64,000 nt of DNA, taken from contig SAXG01000074.1 in assembly GCA_012932865.1 (NCBI GenBank), positions 62,001-126,000 on the forward strand. The letters are read 5' to 3'. The position numbers and the translations under genes are program-made. This DNA comes from Amylostereum areolatum. Taxonomy: Eukaryota > Basidiomycota > Agaricomycetes > Russulales > Stereaceae. Shown here piece after piece: positions 27,342 to 38,240 of the stretch; position 1 is the first letter of the stretch; each line of letters begins with the position of its first letter. Below the pieces are notes generated by a model that saw nothing but the letters and a program-made list of their open reading frames with translations, made no database searches and was not told where the DNA came from.

Positions 27342-28739
27342 ATGTCTCCCACATCGCTCCCGCTTTCAAGCTTCCTCCCATCCACATCTCTATTGCAGAA
27401 AGCATGCTCATCCATCCATCAAAGCATGTCGTTCTCCTGCCCATCACCTACCATGCAGTTCGCCCCCGTAAGTGTTTTCTGTCCTGTGCGGTGTCGCCGG
27501 TCAACTTAACGTCTCATCCAGCAGCCAAAACCACCGAGGAAACGGTACCCATGCGACGAGCCAGGATGCACCATTACCTTCAGTCGATCGAGCGACGCCG
27601 CTCGTCATAAGGTCCTTCATCAACAAGACCCCGAGTACGTCCGTTCCATTCTCAGCGTCCACACCCTCCTTCCATCCTTACCCGTCCGAACGCTGCCAGG
27701 ATGTTCCCCTGCGACAAGTGCTCCTACAAGTCTATACAGAAGATCAACTGCATCCGGCATCACCAGCGCATGCAGTACGTCCCCTCCCGTTTTTGAGCTC
27801 GCCACAACGCGGCGCGACTGATGCCTGGTCCTGCACAGCGAGAAAGTCGTCCAAGCGGTCTGCTACGCCTGCGAAACGCCCAAGACCTTCTGCGACTCCT
27901 CCGGGTTCGGACACCACTGCACGCGCGTGCACAAGCACAAGGCCGCCGTCGTGCGCGAGTACAACCGGTATTGGCTCAGGTGCACGGAGGGCCCAAAGGC
28001 CGCCACAGTGCCGATGCCGTTTGAGAATTACCTCCAAGTCGGCTTTGGGCCCGCGGTTCCCGTCCCGGTATCGAAAGCCAGGAAAAGGACCGCCACGACG
28101 ACGTCCAGGCAGGAGCGCAGGGACGCTGGCTGTCCCTATGCGCGCGAGCGCGCGCCGAAGGCCGAGGAGGGGGAGGACGTGGATGTGAACGGGCTGTTGC
28201 ACATACCCAACTTGAGCCGTGCGCTATCCGAGGCGTTCTCGTCAACGGACTCGTCCAGAAGCGTCTACACCCCGTTCGAGGAGACTCTCAAGGTCGAGCC
28301 GGCCGTGTACGACCCTGTCGAGGCGCTGATGCAAGACGATTTCCACGCCTTTGTGGCGTCGCTGACCCTTCCTCGCCCCAACATCCCGGCCGATAGTACC
28401 ACGTCCCCTCCCCTCCCTTCTTGCACGCTGCCGTCCTACATGGACGGCTTCGGGGGATATGCACAGACGGCGGACCGTGGTTTCGCGGGCCCGTCCTACG
28501 ATCTGGGCAATTTTGGGTATTGGCAGAAGCAGACGTACGGCGAACAGGCGCTTTGTGTGCCACGGGTGCAGGTCGACTTCAGCGACGTCGCGCCGTCCCC
28601 ATACACGAGTGTGTCCGACTCCGAGGCTTCTTATAATGGCGGCCAACTTGATACCTTCTATTCTCCCGTCGATCCCGCTCAGACCTACGCCAACTACACC
28701 CACCATACCTTTGTCCAGGCCGAGGTGTGCCCCTCGTAG
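27342..28739 (+). CDS. C2H2 zinc-finger protein, putative transcription factor
   Basis: Exons 27342..27467, 27522..27634, 27700..27774, 27839..28739; 404 residues. Three finger-like units in a row, each on or across an exon border: CDEPGCTITFSRSSDAARH (C-x4-C-x12-H-x3-H), FPCDKCSYKSIQKINCIRHH, and CYACETPKTFCDSSGFGHHC followed by RVHKHK. A long Ser/Pro/Tyr-rich C-terminal region without recognisable domains follows and could be an activation region. The arrangement suggests a sequence-specific nuclear DNA-binding protein; target and pathway are unknown. The start at 27342 follows the TATA box; a shorter form from 27426 (MSFSCPSP) would keep all fingers. Confidence 0.8.
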
Positions 28740-30082
28740 GCATAGCTTCCAGTGAGTGAGGCATGTTCAAGCTTTCTTCGTTCCATACTACCCGTATCTT
28801 TATTTGTTACCTATTCCTCCCCGTTCTGTTTGTATCACGGTTGCGTTGCTCGTATCGCGGACAGTCCCCCCCTTCTCTCTGTATCTGATAGACCTTCGAT
28901 TTCTTATTCTCCTCGCATCCGTGCCACTCAGGCTGTTGTGTATCTCTCCCTCCCCCTTTTACCGCATCTCGGTTCATAATATCGGATACCTATTTGCACT
29001 CGCATGGACTCTTTGGGCCACGTTTCGCCAATGTTGTATCGGTAGATCAATACAATTTATTCACATCGCTTCGAGATGGTAGGGAGGAGAGATCAATGGT
29101 AGTACGTCTATGTAAGTCGTATCTCGCCTTCGCCTTTCGCATGAGATTGCTTTCCTACACTGGTGGGAAGCGCTCCTCGGGCCCCTCGGCAACCTGGTGT
29201 GTGATGCCAACGAACAGATGGGGGCACGGGGTTGATATGACGGTCCACGGACAGAGATGATGACGCCTTGAGAGAGATCGATGAGAGCATGGCATCTTGC
29301 GGAGGCTATCCAGAAACCTTAGGATCGAGGGGGCTAGTAGGATCGACCGCCGAAGGTGGCAAGGTCCATGGGGCTGCTCGTAAGGTAAGATACTTACCAA
29401 GTACCGAGCGTAGACGTGAGGAGGCTGCAAGACGCAGAGGAGGGATGTATGCGCTCTTCTTGTGCACATGTACCAGTATCTGCGGTAAAACCTCCGCAGA
29501 GGCCTTGGAGCATCAAGGGTGTTACTATGTGCTAGCGCTGGGAGTCGCGAACATGCGCTCACCGAACTCTTCGTCTGATCGCGTTCGCCAGCCAGATACA
29601 AACGCGGGAGTCGCATTGGGCTAAAAGAGTGCCATGCTGGGTACCGGGGAACTGTCCGAGCTAGTCCTGGAAGGCGGTGAGGAGGATGGGGGCCCGAGAG
29701 GAAGGACGAGGGCGGAGGGGAAGAGTGGGAGTGGGACAGCTGTGGACGGCGTGGGCCGTTGTTTGCGTCGGTTTGTTCACGGCGGTGACGGACGATTATG
29801 AACGCGCGCGCTGATTTGCCCTCTGCCCCCAACCACCATCGTCCCCGACGTCCTTCACGGTGAGCTCCCCCTCCCCCTCGTCGTGTCTCCCGTTCGCAGC
29901 GCTGACCAGTCCCTTCTCTGACGTCCGTTCTGTGTCTCCCTTTTGTCCGCTGCGCCTCCATCACGCAACACGCATCGCCTCGCGTCTGCATCGATAAAAT
30001 GTCCGCGTTGCCATCATCCGCCAGCTCTCCCCCACCTACACGACCTTTTTACTTTTCTTTCTTCACGAACTAGTCTGCCAAA
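28740..30082. other. Intergenic, 1.3 kb upstream of actin
   Basis: No gene supported. A long minus-strand frame covers 29155-29991 but is compositionally simple (Arg/His/Ser/Pro) and unsupported. The last 60 bases are CT-rich (acctttttacttttctttct) directly before the actin start, typical of a strongly expressed fungal gene. Confidence 0.5.
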
Positions 30083-31672
30083 ATGGAGGATGAGGTAGCT
30101 GCTCTCGTACGTCGCTTTCCCTGTCGCTCGCTCGTTCTCCGTTGACGATATCGCGGGTGATCTTCGCAGGTTATCGACAACGGTTCCGGCATGTGCAAGG
30201 CTGGCTGTGAGTAGAGATCGTTCTCTTCCTGCGACTTGTTGTGCTCACTCTTGTTGTTTTACAGTTGCCGGTGAGCGACTCTTGTTGTGATCGCAACCTG
30301 CCAGCTCAAACTGACACATCCGCAAAGGCGACGATGCCCCCCGTGCCGTTTTCCCGTCAGTCCCTACTTCTGCTTCGTATCACACCTCGATGCTCACATT
30401 TTCACACTCACAGTTCCATCGTCGGTCGCCCCCGTCACCAGGGTGTGATGGTGGGTATGGGCCAGAAGGACTCATACGTCGGGTGCGTCCGTTTTCAGTC
30501 GCGGCTATTCCTCCGCTTATCCGTCCCGCCACCTAGTGATGAGGCGCAATCAAAGCGTGGTATCCTCACCCTCAAGTACCCCATCGAGCACGGTATCGTC
30601 ACCAACTGGGACGACATGGAGAAGATCTGGCATCACACCTTCTACAACGAGCTCCGTGTCGCCCCCGAGGAGCACCCGGTCCTGCTCACCGAGGCGCCGC
30701 TCAACCCCAAGGCGAACAGGGAGAAGATGACCCAAATCATGTTCGAGACGTTCAACGCTCCCGCCTTCTACGTCGCCATCCAGGCCGTGCTCTCCCTCTA
30801 CGCCTCCGGTCGCACGACGGGTATCGTGCTCGACTCTGGTGACGGTGTCTCCCACACGGTCCCCATCTACGAGGGTTTCGCGCTCCCGCACGCCATCCTC
30901 CGTCTCGATCTTGCCGGCCGCGATCTCACCGATCTGCTTATCAAGAACTTGACGGAGCGTGGGTACCCCTTCACCACCACGGCCGAGCGTGAAATCGTCC
31001 GTGACATCAAGGAGAAGCTGTGCTACGTCGCCCTCGACTTCGAGCAGGAGCTCCAGACTGCCGCCCAGTCGTCCGCCCTCGAGAAGAGCTACGAACTTCC
31101 CGACGGCCAGGTCATCACTATCGGTAACGAGCGGTAGGTCTGCTTGGTCATTTCAGTCGTTTGCAATACTGATGGCGCTTTCTCAGGTTCCGTGCCCCCG
31201 AGGCTCTCTTCCAGCCTTCCTTCCTTGGTCTTGAGGCCGCCGGTATCCATGAGACGACGTAAGTGCCTTCTCTCTTGTATTCGCCGCATCGCCGCTCACC
31301 TCCCTGTCTCCCGCCAGGTACAACTCGATCTTCAAGTGCGACTTGGACATCCGTCGCGACCTTTACGGCAACGTTGTCCTCTCCGGTGGTACCACCATGT
31401 TCCCCGGTATTGCGGACCGCATGCAGAAGGAGCTCACGTCGCTGTCGCCGTCGAGCATGAAGGTCAAGATCGTCGCACCTCCCGAGCGCAAGTACTCCGT
31501 CTGGATCGGTGGTTCCATTCTCGCATCGCTCTCCACCTTCCAGAACCTCTGGTGCTCGAAGCAGGAGTACGACGAGTCCGGCCCTGGCATCGTCCATCGC
31601 AGTGCGTAACCCCCGTCCTCTCTCGAACGATGACTGACGACGACCGCGTTTGTGTGTGCAGAGTGCTTCTAA
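30083..31672 (+). CDS. act1: Actin, canonical copy
   Basis: Nine exons: 30083..30106, 30170..30206, 30265..30270, 30328..30355, 30414..30482, 30537..31133, 31187..31258, 31318..31601, 31662..31672; 375 residues. The product is a standard fungal actin ([55 protein letters not shown]-terminal HRKCF). It forms microfilaments for polarity, septation and endocytosis. Codons are strongly biased to C-ending forms, as expected for high expression and more so than in the copy at 7007. The intron set is identical to that copy, so the two arose by duplication of an already intron-bearing gene. The 6-nt third exon is conserved. Confidence 0.97.
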
Positions 31673-32371
31673 GGGGACGTCGAAGAAGAATATCAACGCG
31701 CTTGTATAGACGGGTTCCCGTGGTCGAGACGAGGAAAAAGAAAGCATCCTTGGATTCTGTGGGGTCGTCGTCGTGTGCGCCCAGCTGTGTCTCCGATTCG
31801 TGTTTTTTTTGACTGCCACACCCTCGTCGAGCTCCGTTCCCCCGCTTCGCCCTCTTGAGTAGTTTTTAGTCTTCCTATGATTAGTACGCCTTAACGAATG
31901 CTTTTTCCCCCCGCCTTGTTTATGATATATGGTCCCCGTGGAATGCAGGAATTCGTGAAGTGGAAAGGGTGTTCGGTGGGTGAGACTGGTGGTCGACGGC
32001 GGGGCGTGGATGGTGTTACTACTTCCTACAGTAGTGGGATGTGGTGCAGTACCCGCAAGGACGGAGAGCGGGCGGGTCCAGTCAGCGTGGGGTTGAGGAG
32101 CGCACAGGCGACAGGACAGGACTTGCGCAAACGATTCTTCAAAGGCGGGGTCACCGGTCAGCTTCTACTGCCCGCGACGCAAGCGATGTGTACAATCTAC
32201 GATTCCGAGGCAAATTTACAAGCAAAGCAAAGCAAAGCGATAGGGTGCGATAGCGACGACATTATGCGACAAGCAAGCGGGGAGCAAAGCGCCAATATCG
32301 GAGGGGACGATGGTAAAGTAGCGATGGGTGTGCGACGGGAGAACAGAGCGATATTACTAGAGAGTTGAGGG
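31673..32371. other. Intergenic, actin 3' region
   Basis: Probable actin 3' UTR to about 31900, then unique sequence leading into a simple tandem repeat. No gene seen. Confidence 0.5.
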
Positions 32372-32500
32372 GGTGCGATGACAGGGAGGGGGTGCGACAA
32401 CAAAGAAACGTGCGACAACAAAGAGACTGTGCGACAACAAGGAGATGTGCGATAGCGAGGAGAGGTGCGACGACGGACTGTGTGATAACGAGGAAAGCAA
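32372..32500. repeat. Degenerate 18-nt tandem repeat (gtgcgacaacaaagag)
   Basis: About six imperfect units beginning gtgcga, such as gtgcgacaacaaagaaac, gtgcgacaacaaggagat and gtgcgatagcgaggagag. A related agcaaagcaaagc tract lies just upstream near 32220. Minisatellite between the 3' ends of actin and the zinc-finger gene. Confidence 0.7.
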
Positions 32501-32556
32501 TACGAGTAAAGAAAAGGACAACTAGCGAACTGAGCAGCATAGTGCCGCTCTCGAAC

Positions 32557-33458
32557 TTAGCAAAGCGAACGGCGCTCGAGGAAAAGCGCGTACGACTGCG
32601 GGGGGTACACCGGCCTGGGATGGTGCACTTCGACAGCGGAAGGCTGCCAGGGCGCGGCGCGTAGGACGGGGGGCCACGGGTACGGCTGGGCCGGGTCTGC
32701 GGGGACGACGGCGGGCATGAAGGGAGCCCAAAACTCGCGCTGGAAGAAGTCCGTGGGGAGTACGACGCGCTCGAAGGCCTCCGGGGGGAAGAGGTACGCC
32801 AGCCCGCGGGCGGGGTCGCCGAGCGCGCGGTCGAAGAAGAAGAAGGGCACGATCGCGACGGGCGAGAGGCCGTCGGTGAGGATGGCGCGGGTGCGCAGGT
32901 GCGCGGCGGCGTAGGAGGGCAGGGGGAGGAGCTCGGGGAGCGTACGCGGTCTTTGCGGTGTGTGGGGCTTCCGGGACGACAGGCCGGAGACGGCGAGCCA
33001 GTGGTATAGGGAACGACTGGGCGGGAAAGGGCGGGGACGTTAGGAGGGCGCGGGCGCGGGCGATGAGTCGGAGGCGAGGCGAAGGACGTACTGCTTCGTT
33101 CTGACGTGCTTGTCCCTGTTGCATTTCTGCGCCGCCGGCCTGTACTTGCAGTCGGGGAGAAAGCAGCGGAAGAATCCTCTGTGCGGTGTGCGGAAGTTGT
33201 CAGGAACGGGTGAGGGGATGCAATGAAGTGAGGGTGGGGGATGGGGAGGAATGGGACGTACGCTTTGTCCTCGGGCGTGGGGCAGCACGACTTGCGGTGC
33301 TTGACGCTCGCGCTCTGGCTGGCGAAGGCCCTCCTGCAGGTCGCTTTCCTGCAGACGAACCGCGTCCCGCCCGGCTGTAGGTACAGGTTCGTGCGAGGCT
33401 GTAATGGGGGATCGGGATCAGCAGGTGCGCCCGAGGATCGGGGAGATGTGCTTACCAT
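32557..33458 (-). CDS. Small zinc-finger protein, unrecognised family
   Basis: Exons on the minus strand: 33456..33458 (ATG alone), 33262..33398, 33092..33178, 32557..33016; 228 residues in one continuous frame. The first finger is FVCRKATCRRAFASQS with H-x3-C (C2HC). The second, RCFLPDCKYRPAAQ...DKHVRTKH, is completed across the third intron (C-x4-C-x12-H-x4-H). The C-terminal half (TDGLSPVAIVPFFFFDRALGD; FERVVLPTDFF) is hydrophobic and proline-rich with no domain I know. A one-codon first exon is unusual; an upstream start cannot be excluded. Possibly a small regulatory protein. It is convergent with the actin gene. Confidence 0.65.
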
Positions 33459-35865
33459 GACGGGAAAAAAACGGCGGCGGGGGAGAACTTGAAGGGGGGC
33501 CGACGGCGGCGAGGGGAGGAAGGGAGATGGTGGACGTCCCCCCCCCCCCCCCACCCCCCAGGGTTTTTATCCCGCCCAGATGGGCGATGGATGAACGGGG
33601 GCCACGCGGGGGAAGCGGTTGTTGAGAAGCTTTGCCACAGCGGCCACCTGTAACTGTAAAAGAAAGAGAAAGTTATGGGTGTTTGTAGGCGCAATCAAAT
33701 GGCGGCCAGTCCATCGATCGTCCTGATCCCAGCGCCATGTCGCTGTGTAGGATTGTGTCCTGGGTGCCATGGGGAGCCGGAGGACAATGAGGGTGAGGCC
33801 GAAATGACGAGAGGGCGTGGCGTGGCACATTAGGGTGGCAACGTACCAGGATACAAAAACACCGGCGTCCACATGCTCCCACACTGATGAGTCCACTGCC
33901 AGGTGTCCCGCATCCGGCCGCGGTGGCACGGGAGAAGATGGGATTGCGCGAGATCGGCGCCAATGGTGGCAACTTCTTCGTCTGAGAATCCGCACGGGCT
34001 CGTAAGGTTGGTCTCTGAGTACACATATCGAAAGATTGACGACCTTCGATAAGCATGTTCATATTGCGCTGAGGCTGAGGCTGAGGCTGGGACATAGAGG
34101 GTTCGAGGGGTCATCGACATCATTGCCAGTGCGAGTGATGGCAATTTAGCAATCGCCAGGCTTGGTCCACTTTTCTTGGATGGCTGTTCCCTTCGCCGTC
34201 GAGGAATCGGGTTCATGAGACCTTGCGTCGTTTAGCTAGGGAAAGATTGAAGCAGTTTAGGAGGATTTCGGACTCAGCGGCGCCGCGCGAGATGACTTGA
34301 ACCTTCCCACGGGTTCGCCTCGAGACAAAGCCACTTTCAACTTCACCGGTTGACGCCACTCGCAGCCTCGTTTGTCCTCGGCTCGATGATAAATATGTCT
34401 CACCAGCGGGCAAGTGCGCCGCTTTCCCCCGTGCCGACATGTCGTCGGAACCTACACGCCCAAGCGCACGGCGTCCTTCCGCAGACCAGGCGAAGAATTC
34501 CTGCAACACCCATGCCACATCAGCAAATCTGCCCGGGCCTGACGCGTCTGGGAGGGTCCTGGCGGACCTGACGCGGTCGGAAGGCCTGATCATTTTTTGA
34601 TCTTATCCCGTAAGATTGGTCCAGGCTCGTCAGCAGTGCTCGAAATCACCAGTCCGTCTCCAGACCATCAGGACACAAAACATTTTCATTTGAAGCTCTT
34701 TGAAGGTACTACAGCAATACAAACTAGGTAATGCTAATCACTAAGTAGATGCGGCTGATATACCTCCATTACATATGGTATTCCCTCTTCCAAATCATTA
34801 TCGGCAACAATCATACTCGATAGCTTAAGTTTCGAGTCAGCTTCGCGAGGCTGTTAAACGGGCGACACAAGTTGAAAATTGAAGGCGACGCGCGCTGACG
34901 CGCGTCGTCCGTTGTTCAAGTTCGTCATCAACCAATGAAAACAACCATGGGAAGTCCCGGCTGAGTTTGAACTTTGTTACTGTAACTAATAGACGCAGTT
35001 TTCACTGTGACTCTTCCGCTCGATGCTTGCATCCGATGTTCGATGCTCGTGCCCGACGTCCGTCCTCAACGTTCAACGTTCAACGCTCGTGCCCGACGCT
35101 CAATACTCCATACTCGCAAGCGCTCACCGTCGGGCCCCGAGCTATGCTTGTAGAGTCGTAAATTACTTGGTGCGTCTCTGCTCTTGCTTGCTACCATGCT
35201 ACCCTAACATTCTCGCCTTGGACGCTCAGCAGCTGGTGTCATTCATTCACGGTACGTCATCCTGCTAGTTGCTATGTATATTTGCATTCTGCTCTTGCTA
35301 ATGCACTTGTGCAGGTGCATTCTACTATCACTCTCACTGTGTCGGGTCGATGCTTCCCCATCCCTCAACTTCGCCTCTGCTTAACAAGCAATCAGTGCAT
35401 CCTCATGTTGTTCTATCTCCCAGTCCGTTTTTTTGTTTCCTTTCTCATGTGCGTACACTGTGGTCTGACTTGCTTCAGAATGGCCATTTGTGTGTGCAGC
35501 AGTGGTGCGAGCCTGGTGTGAGTTGGGATGAGGGGCTGACAACAACAATGGCGAGAGTATCGTGTGAAGGAGAGGGAGTCGGGTCGGGCGTTCGTACACT
35601 GTACTGCATGTAGCTACCTGAATATATAACACATTTGTTGCAATTGCGGGTTGACCTGAGTCGTATGAACAGCCTGAGGACCAGCCTGAGGATGACCTGG
35701 GAACCCGTCTGGCTTGAGCCTGGAGTCAGACGGGAGCCTTGTCTGCCACAGAAAATGTTGGGCCCAGGCCACCCGCTGATGGTCTGACAGCCTCGTCGCC
35801 AGGCCGCTCAGACCAAATGCAGTTTTGCTGATGCAGTAGTGCCACTGCTGTCAGTGTCAGTGTCA
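33459..35865. other. Intergenic, 2.4 kb, no clear gene
   Basis: Includes a C homopolymer near 33538-33552. A minus-strand frame of 126 codons (34213-34593) has no motif or splice context to support it. The region around 34700-35650 is AT-richer. A perfect 8-bp hairpin stem (CCCGTCTG/CAGACGGG) lies near 35704-35734. Confidence 0.45.
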
Positions 35866-36221
35866 GTTACCCAGAGGGACCGCCTTCCTCGCCCTTCGAG
35901 CGCGCCATAGCGGCGCTCGACGCAGAATCGTCCCCCCATCTCTCCTACTCGGCCGTGGACGACGTCCTGGTGTACGCGCTCTTCGCGGCCAAACGTCGCC
36001 CTCGGTACTCCCGCGCCCGGGTCCCACCACCCGCATCCAACCCAGGCCTTGAGCTTCGACCGGTGACCAGGGAGGACGGCCTCAGCATCCACGCCATCTG
36101 CCGTCGGACCGTCGACAACGAGCACCCAACTCCCGAACAGTGCCACCGCGCCACCGTCGAATTGGTCCAAACATTTCCTGTGTTGTTTCTTCCCCACGAG
36201 GGGCACGTCGTGCAGCAGTGA
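35866..36221 (+). pseudogene. Possible coding remnant, unrecognised
   Basis: An open plus-strand frame with protein-like composition (AIAALDAESSPHLSYSAVDD, VYALFAAKRRPRYSRARVPP, EDGLSIHAICRRTVDNEHPT) ends at TGA 36219-36221 and lacks a convincing start. It lies 250 bases outside the right end of the retrotransposon. It may be a fragment of a gene broken by mobile-element activity. No family recognised. Confidence 0.3.
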
Positions 36222-36472
36222 GTTGCAATCGCGCATCGCGTAGGACGTCTCCCCGACGCCGCAGTGGGACGGGTGGTGGCGGACGAGCAGCCTCGAGGCC
36301 CTTGCGCGGTAGGGAAGCGCTCGTATTCAAGCGTGAGATAAGTGAGGCGAGAATCTAGAAATGCAGCAACAGACGAATGCGACGAAAACTGTGTACGATA
36401 GCCAACGAATGGTGATAATGCGCGAGAACGGCGGTACGGAGACATGGGACCGAGTGGGGTCGTACACTGGCA

Positions 36473-36700
36473 TCTATGGGCTTGCCTTTCTCCAGCGCCA
36501 CTACACACTGCTCATGTGAATCGCTAGTGCACAGATAAATAAGGGAACAGCGTCCCGCAAACTGACATATGAATGCAATAGCGACGAGGTACAAAGGTGA
36601 GGGTGAGGGCAAGGGAGACGCTAAGGTTGGGGGGAGCCTGCGCCGCAGGCTTCCGGCGCCAAACACATCCTAATGAAAAGGAAATCCAGCCACAGCGATA
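36473..36700 (-). repeat. Split repeat B2 (element 3' end)
   Basis: 228 bp, matching 37941..38168 except two substitutions noticed (catatgaatg/catacgaatg; ggaaatcc/ggagatcc). The outer edge tctatgggc marks the element border. Confidence 0.88.
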
Positions 36701-37031
36701 GGGTGGGCTGGGAAGATAAGGGAGAGGTGGGAGGGAAACGGAGACCCTATGACTCTGTGCAACAACGAGCGGATGAATGTTTGGGCCCATGAGAAAACAG
36801 CGAGAGAATGTAAGGCGATGAAGTTGGTATGGAAGACGAGGGTACTAAGGAGTGTGAGTCCATTGCCAAACGAGGGAAGGAGATGCGGAAGGAGGGACAC
36901 GAATACCATATGCAGAGGGTGGTGACAAACGAGGGTACGCAAAAGGGGGGTAGTATGTGCATGTCAAGCAGGATGCCCCAGAAACGCACCCCACTCTGCA
37001 CTCAACAGACGAACTCCTCTACTCTGCCCTC

Positions 37032-37613
37032 CTAATCCTGTGCCACGAACCTGTCCGCCACCCGGACTGAGTACACAGCCGGGGCGTTCCGGATGTGCAC
37101 GCAGTCCGGCCGAGTCTTCCCGATGCAGAGGCCATGGTGGGGCTTGCAAGGCCTAGGCTTGGCTGGGCGAAGGTGGTCTCCAAGAGACTCGTGCCGCTCG
37201 AGGAGCAGTGGGAGGGGGATGCGGGCGCCCTCGCGAGGGATAGAGAGGTGGAAGCTGAGCAGGGCGCTGTCAATGAAGAAGTCGACCCAGTCACTTCGAA
37301 TAGCTGTGACGCGCTGGACCATGCCTGCCGATACGACTTCCATGATGGTAGCGCCAGGGTCGTCAGCCCGCTGGTGTATCTCCACCCAGTCTCCAAGCCC
37401 AATGCGATGCGCTGGCATGCAAACCGCAGTGTAGGAGCAATGTTTGGAAGGATGACCCGTGTGGCAGTCGGTGACGACGTGGATACGCTTGGAAAGGAAG
37501 TCGAAGGTGAGAGGGTATTCTTGCTGGAAGAGGGTAACGGAGGATGCTAACGACTTGACATCGCTAGGTGTGATGCGCTGGGGTGCAGCAGGACGAGGAG
37601 GCAAAGAACGCAT
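37032..37613 (-). CDS. Extra gene inside the retrotransposon, between A2 and B2
   Basis: 193 residues from ATG 37613 (MRSLPPRPAAPQRITPSDV) to TAA 37032-37034. It lies in the 1.08-kb spacer between A2 and B2, where no RT, RNase H or YR function is encoded. Visible features: an N-terminal segment with VKSLASSVTLFQQEYPLTFD, a His/Cys-containing part (VTDCHTGHPSKHCSYTAVC), IGLGDWVEIHQRADDPGATI, which looks like a small beta-barrel with a GDWVEI strand, and a basic C-terminus (RPAKPRPCKPHHGLCIGKTR). No family is recognised. The frame extends upstream to 37706, but a TATA-like sequence within that stretch argues for the start at 37613. It could be an accessory element gene or a captured host gene. 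Confidence 0.6.
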   Translation of the reverse strand: MRSLPPRPAAPQRITPSDVKSLASSVTLFQQEYPLTFDFLSKRIHVVTDCHTGHPSKHCSYTAVCMPAHRIGLGDWVEIHQRADDPGATIMEVVSAGMVQRVTAIRSDWVDFFIDSALLSFHLSIPREGARIPLPLLLERHESLGDHLRPAKPRPCKPHHGLCIGKTRPDCVHIRNAPAVYSVRVADRFVAQD

Positions 37614-37667
37614 GATGGGATAGAAATGTTGGCATGGAATGCTAGGGAGGAAGAGTGCTCCGCCCCA

Positions 37668-37675
37668 TTTATAAA
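37668..37675 (-). promoter_or_regulatory. TATA-like element before the extra gene
   Basis: The palindromic TTTATAAA lies 55 bases upstream of ATG 37613 on the minus strand, followed by a pyrimidine-rich leader. It suggests the extra gene has its own promoter rather than depending on the full-length element transcript. Confidence 0.45.
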
Positions 37676-37783
37676 GGGGGAGGTGAGTGGCGTGGGTAAG
37701 AAGCACGCGCGTCGCTTAGCCTGCACACTAGAAAGGCCTAGAAAGACCTAGGGGGGGAAGCGCCCATGCAGGCGCTGGGCGGG

Positions 37784-37940
37784 CGAAAGAAAAGGCCAGA
37801 GAAGTACCCAGAGCTTGGGGCCAGATAGAGACAGTGGCCGCAGGAGAGAGAAAGAGCTTCGGCTTCTTCCGAACTCCGGCATCGACCATAGACCTCGCTC
37901 TGCGGCTGTGTTCGTTCCTCGCACCGCCCCAGACCTACTA
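37784..37940 (-). repeat. Split repeat A2
   Basis: 157 bp identical by eye to A1 at 43152..43308, from cgaaagaaaaggccag to cccagacctacta. It joins B1 directly at 37940/37941. Confidence 0.88.
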
Positions 37941-38168
37941 TCTATGGGCTTGCCTTTCTCCAGCGCCACTACACACTGCTCATGTGAATCGCTAGTGCAC
38001 AGATAAATAAGGGAACAGCGTCCCGCAAACTGACATACGAATGCAATAGCGACGAGGTACAAAGGTGAGGGTGAGGGCAAGGGAGACGCTAAGGTTGGGG
38101 GGAGCCTGCGCCGCAGGCTTCCGGCGCCAAACACATCCTAATGAAAAGGAGATCCAGCCACAGCGATA
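37941..38168 (-). repeat. Split repeat B1
   Basis: 228 bp repeat of B2. It follows the stop of the recombinase frame by about 70 bases and abuts A2, the junction expected of the circular intermediate of this element class. Confidence 0.88.
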
Positions 38169-38240
38169 CCCAACTCTCTAGGAGCCCAGTGACGCATCAG
38201 CTGTTGCTAGATTCCCACACAATTAGGAGCTGGGTGCACC

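Noticed and set aside
29155..29991. Minus-strand open frame of 278 codons upstream of actin
   Set aside because: Compositionally simple, no motif, no splice context, and it lies in the presumed actin promoter region.
34213..34593. Minus-strand frame of 126 codons
   Set aside because: No domain, no supporting neighbours or splice sites; typical of chance frames in GC-rich DNA.
36473..38168. Interpreting the repeats at 36.5 and 37.9 kb as LTRs of an LTR retrotransposon
   Set aside because: The repeats flank no integrase or protease, and the A and B repeats are split in the A1...B1A2...B2 order; a tyrosine recombinase is encoded instead.
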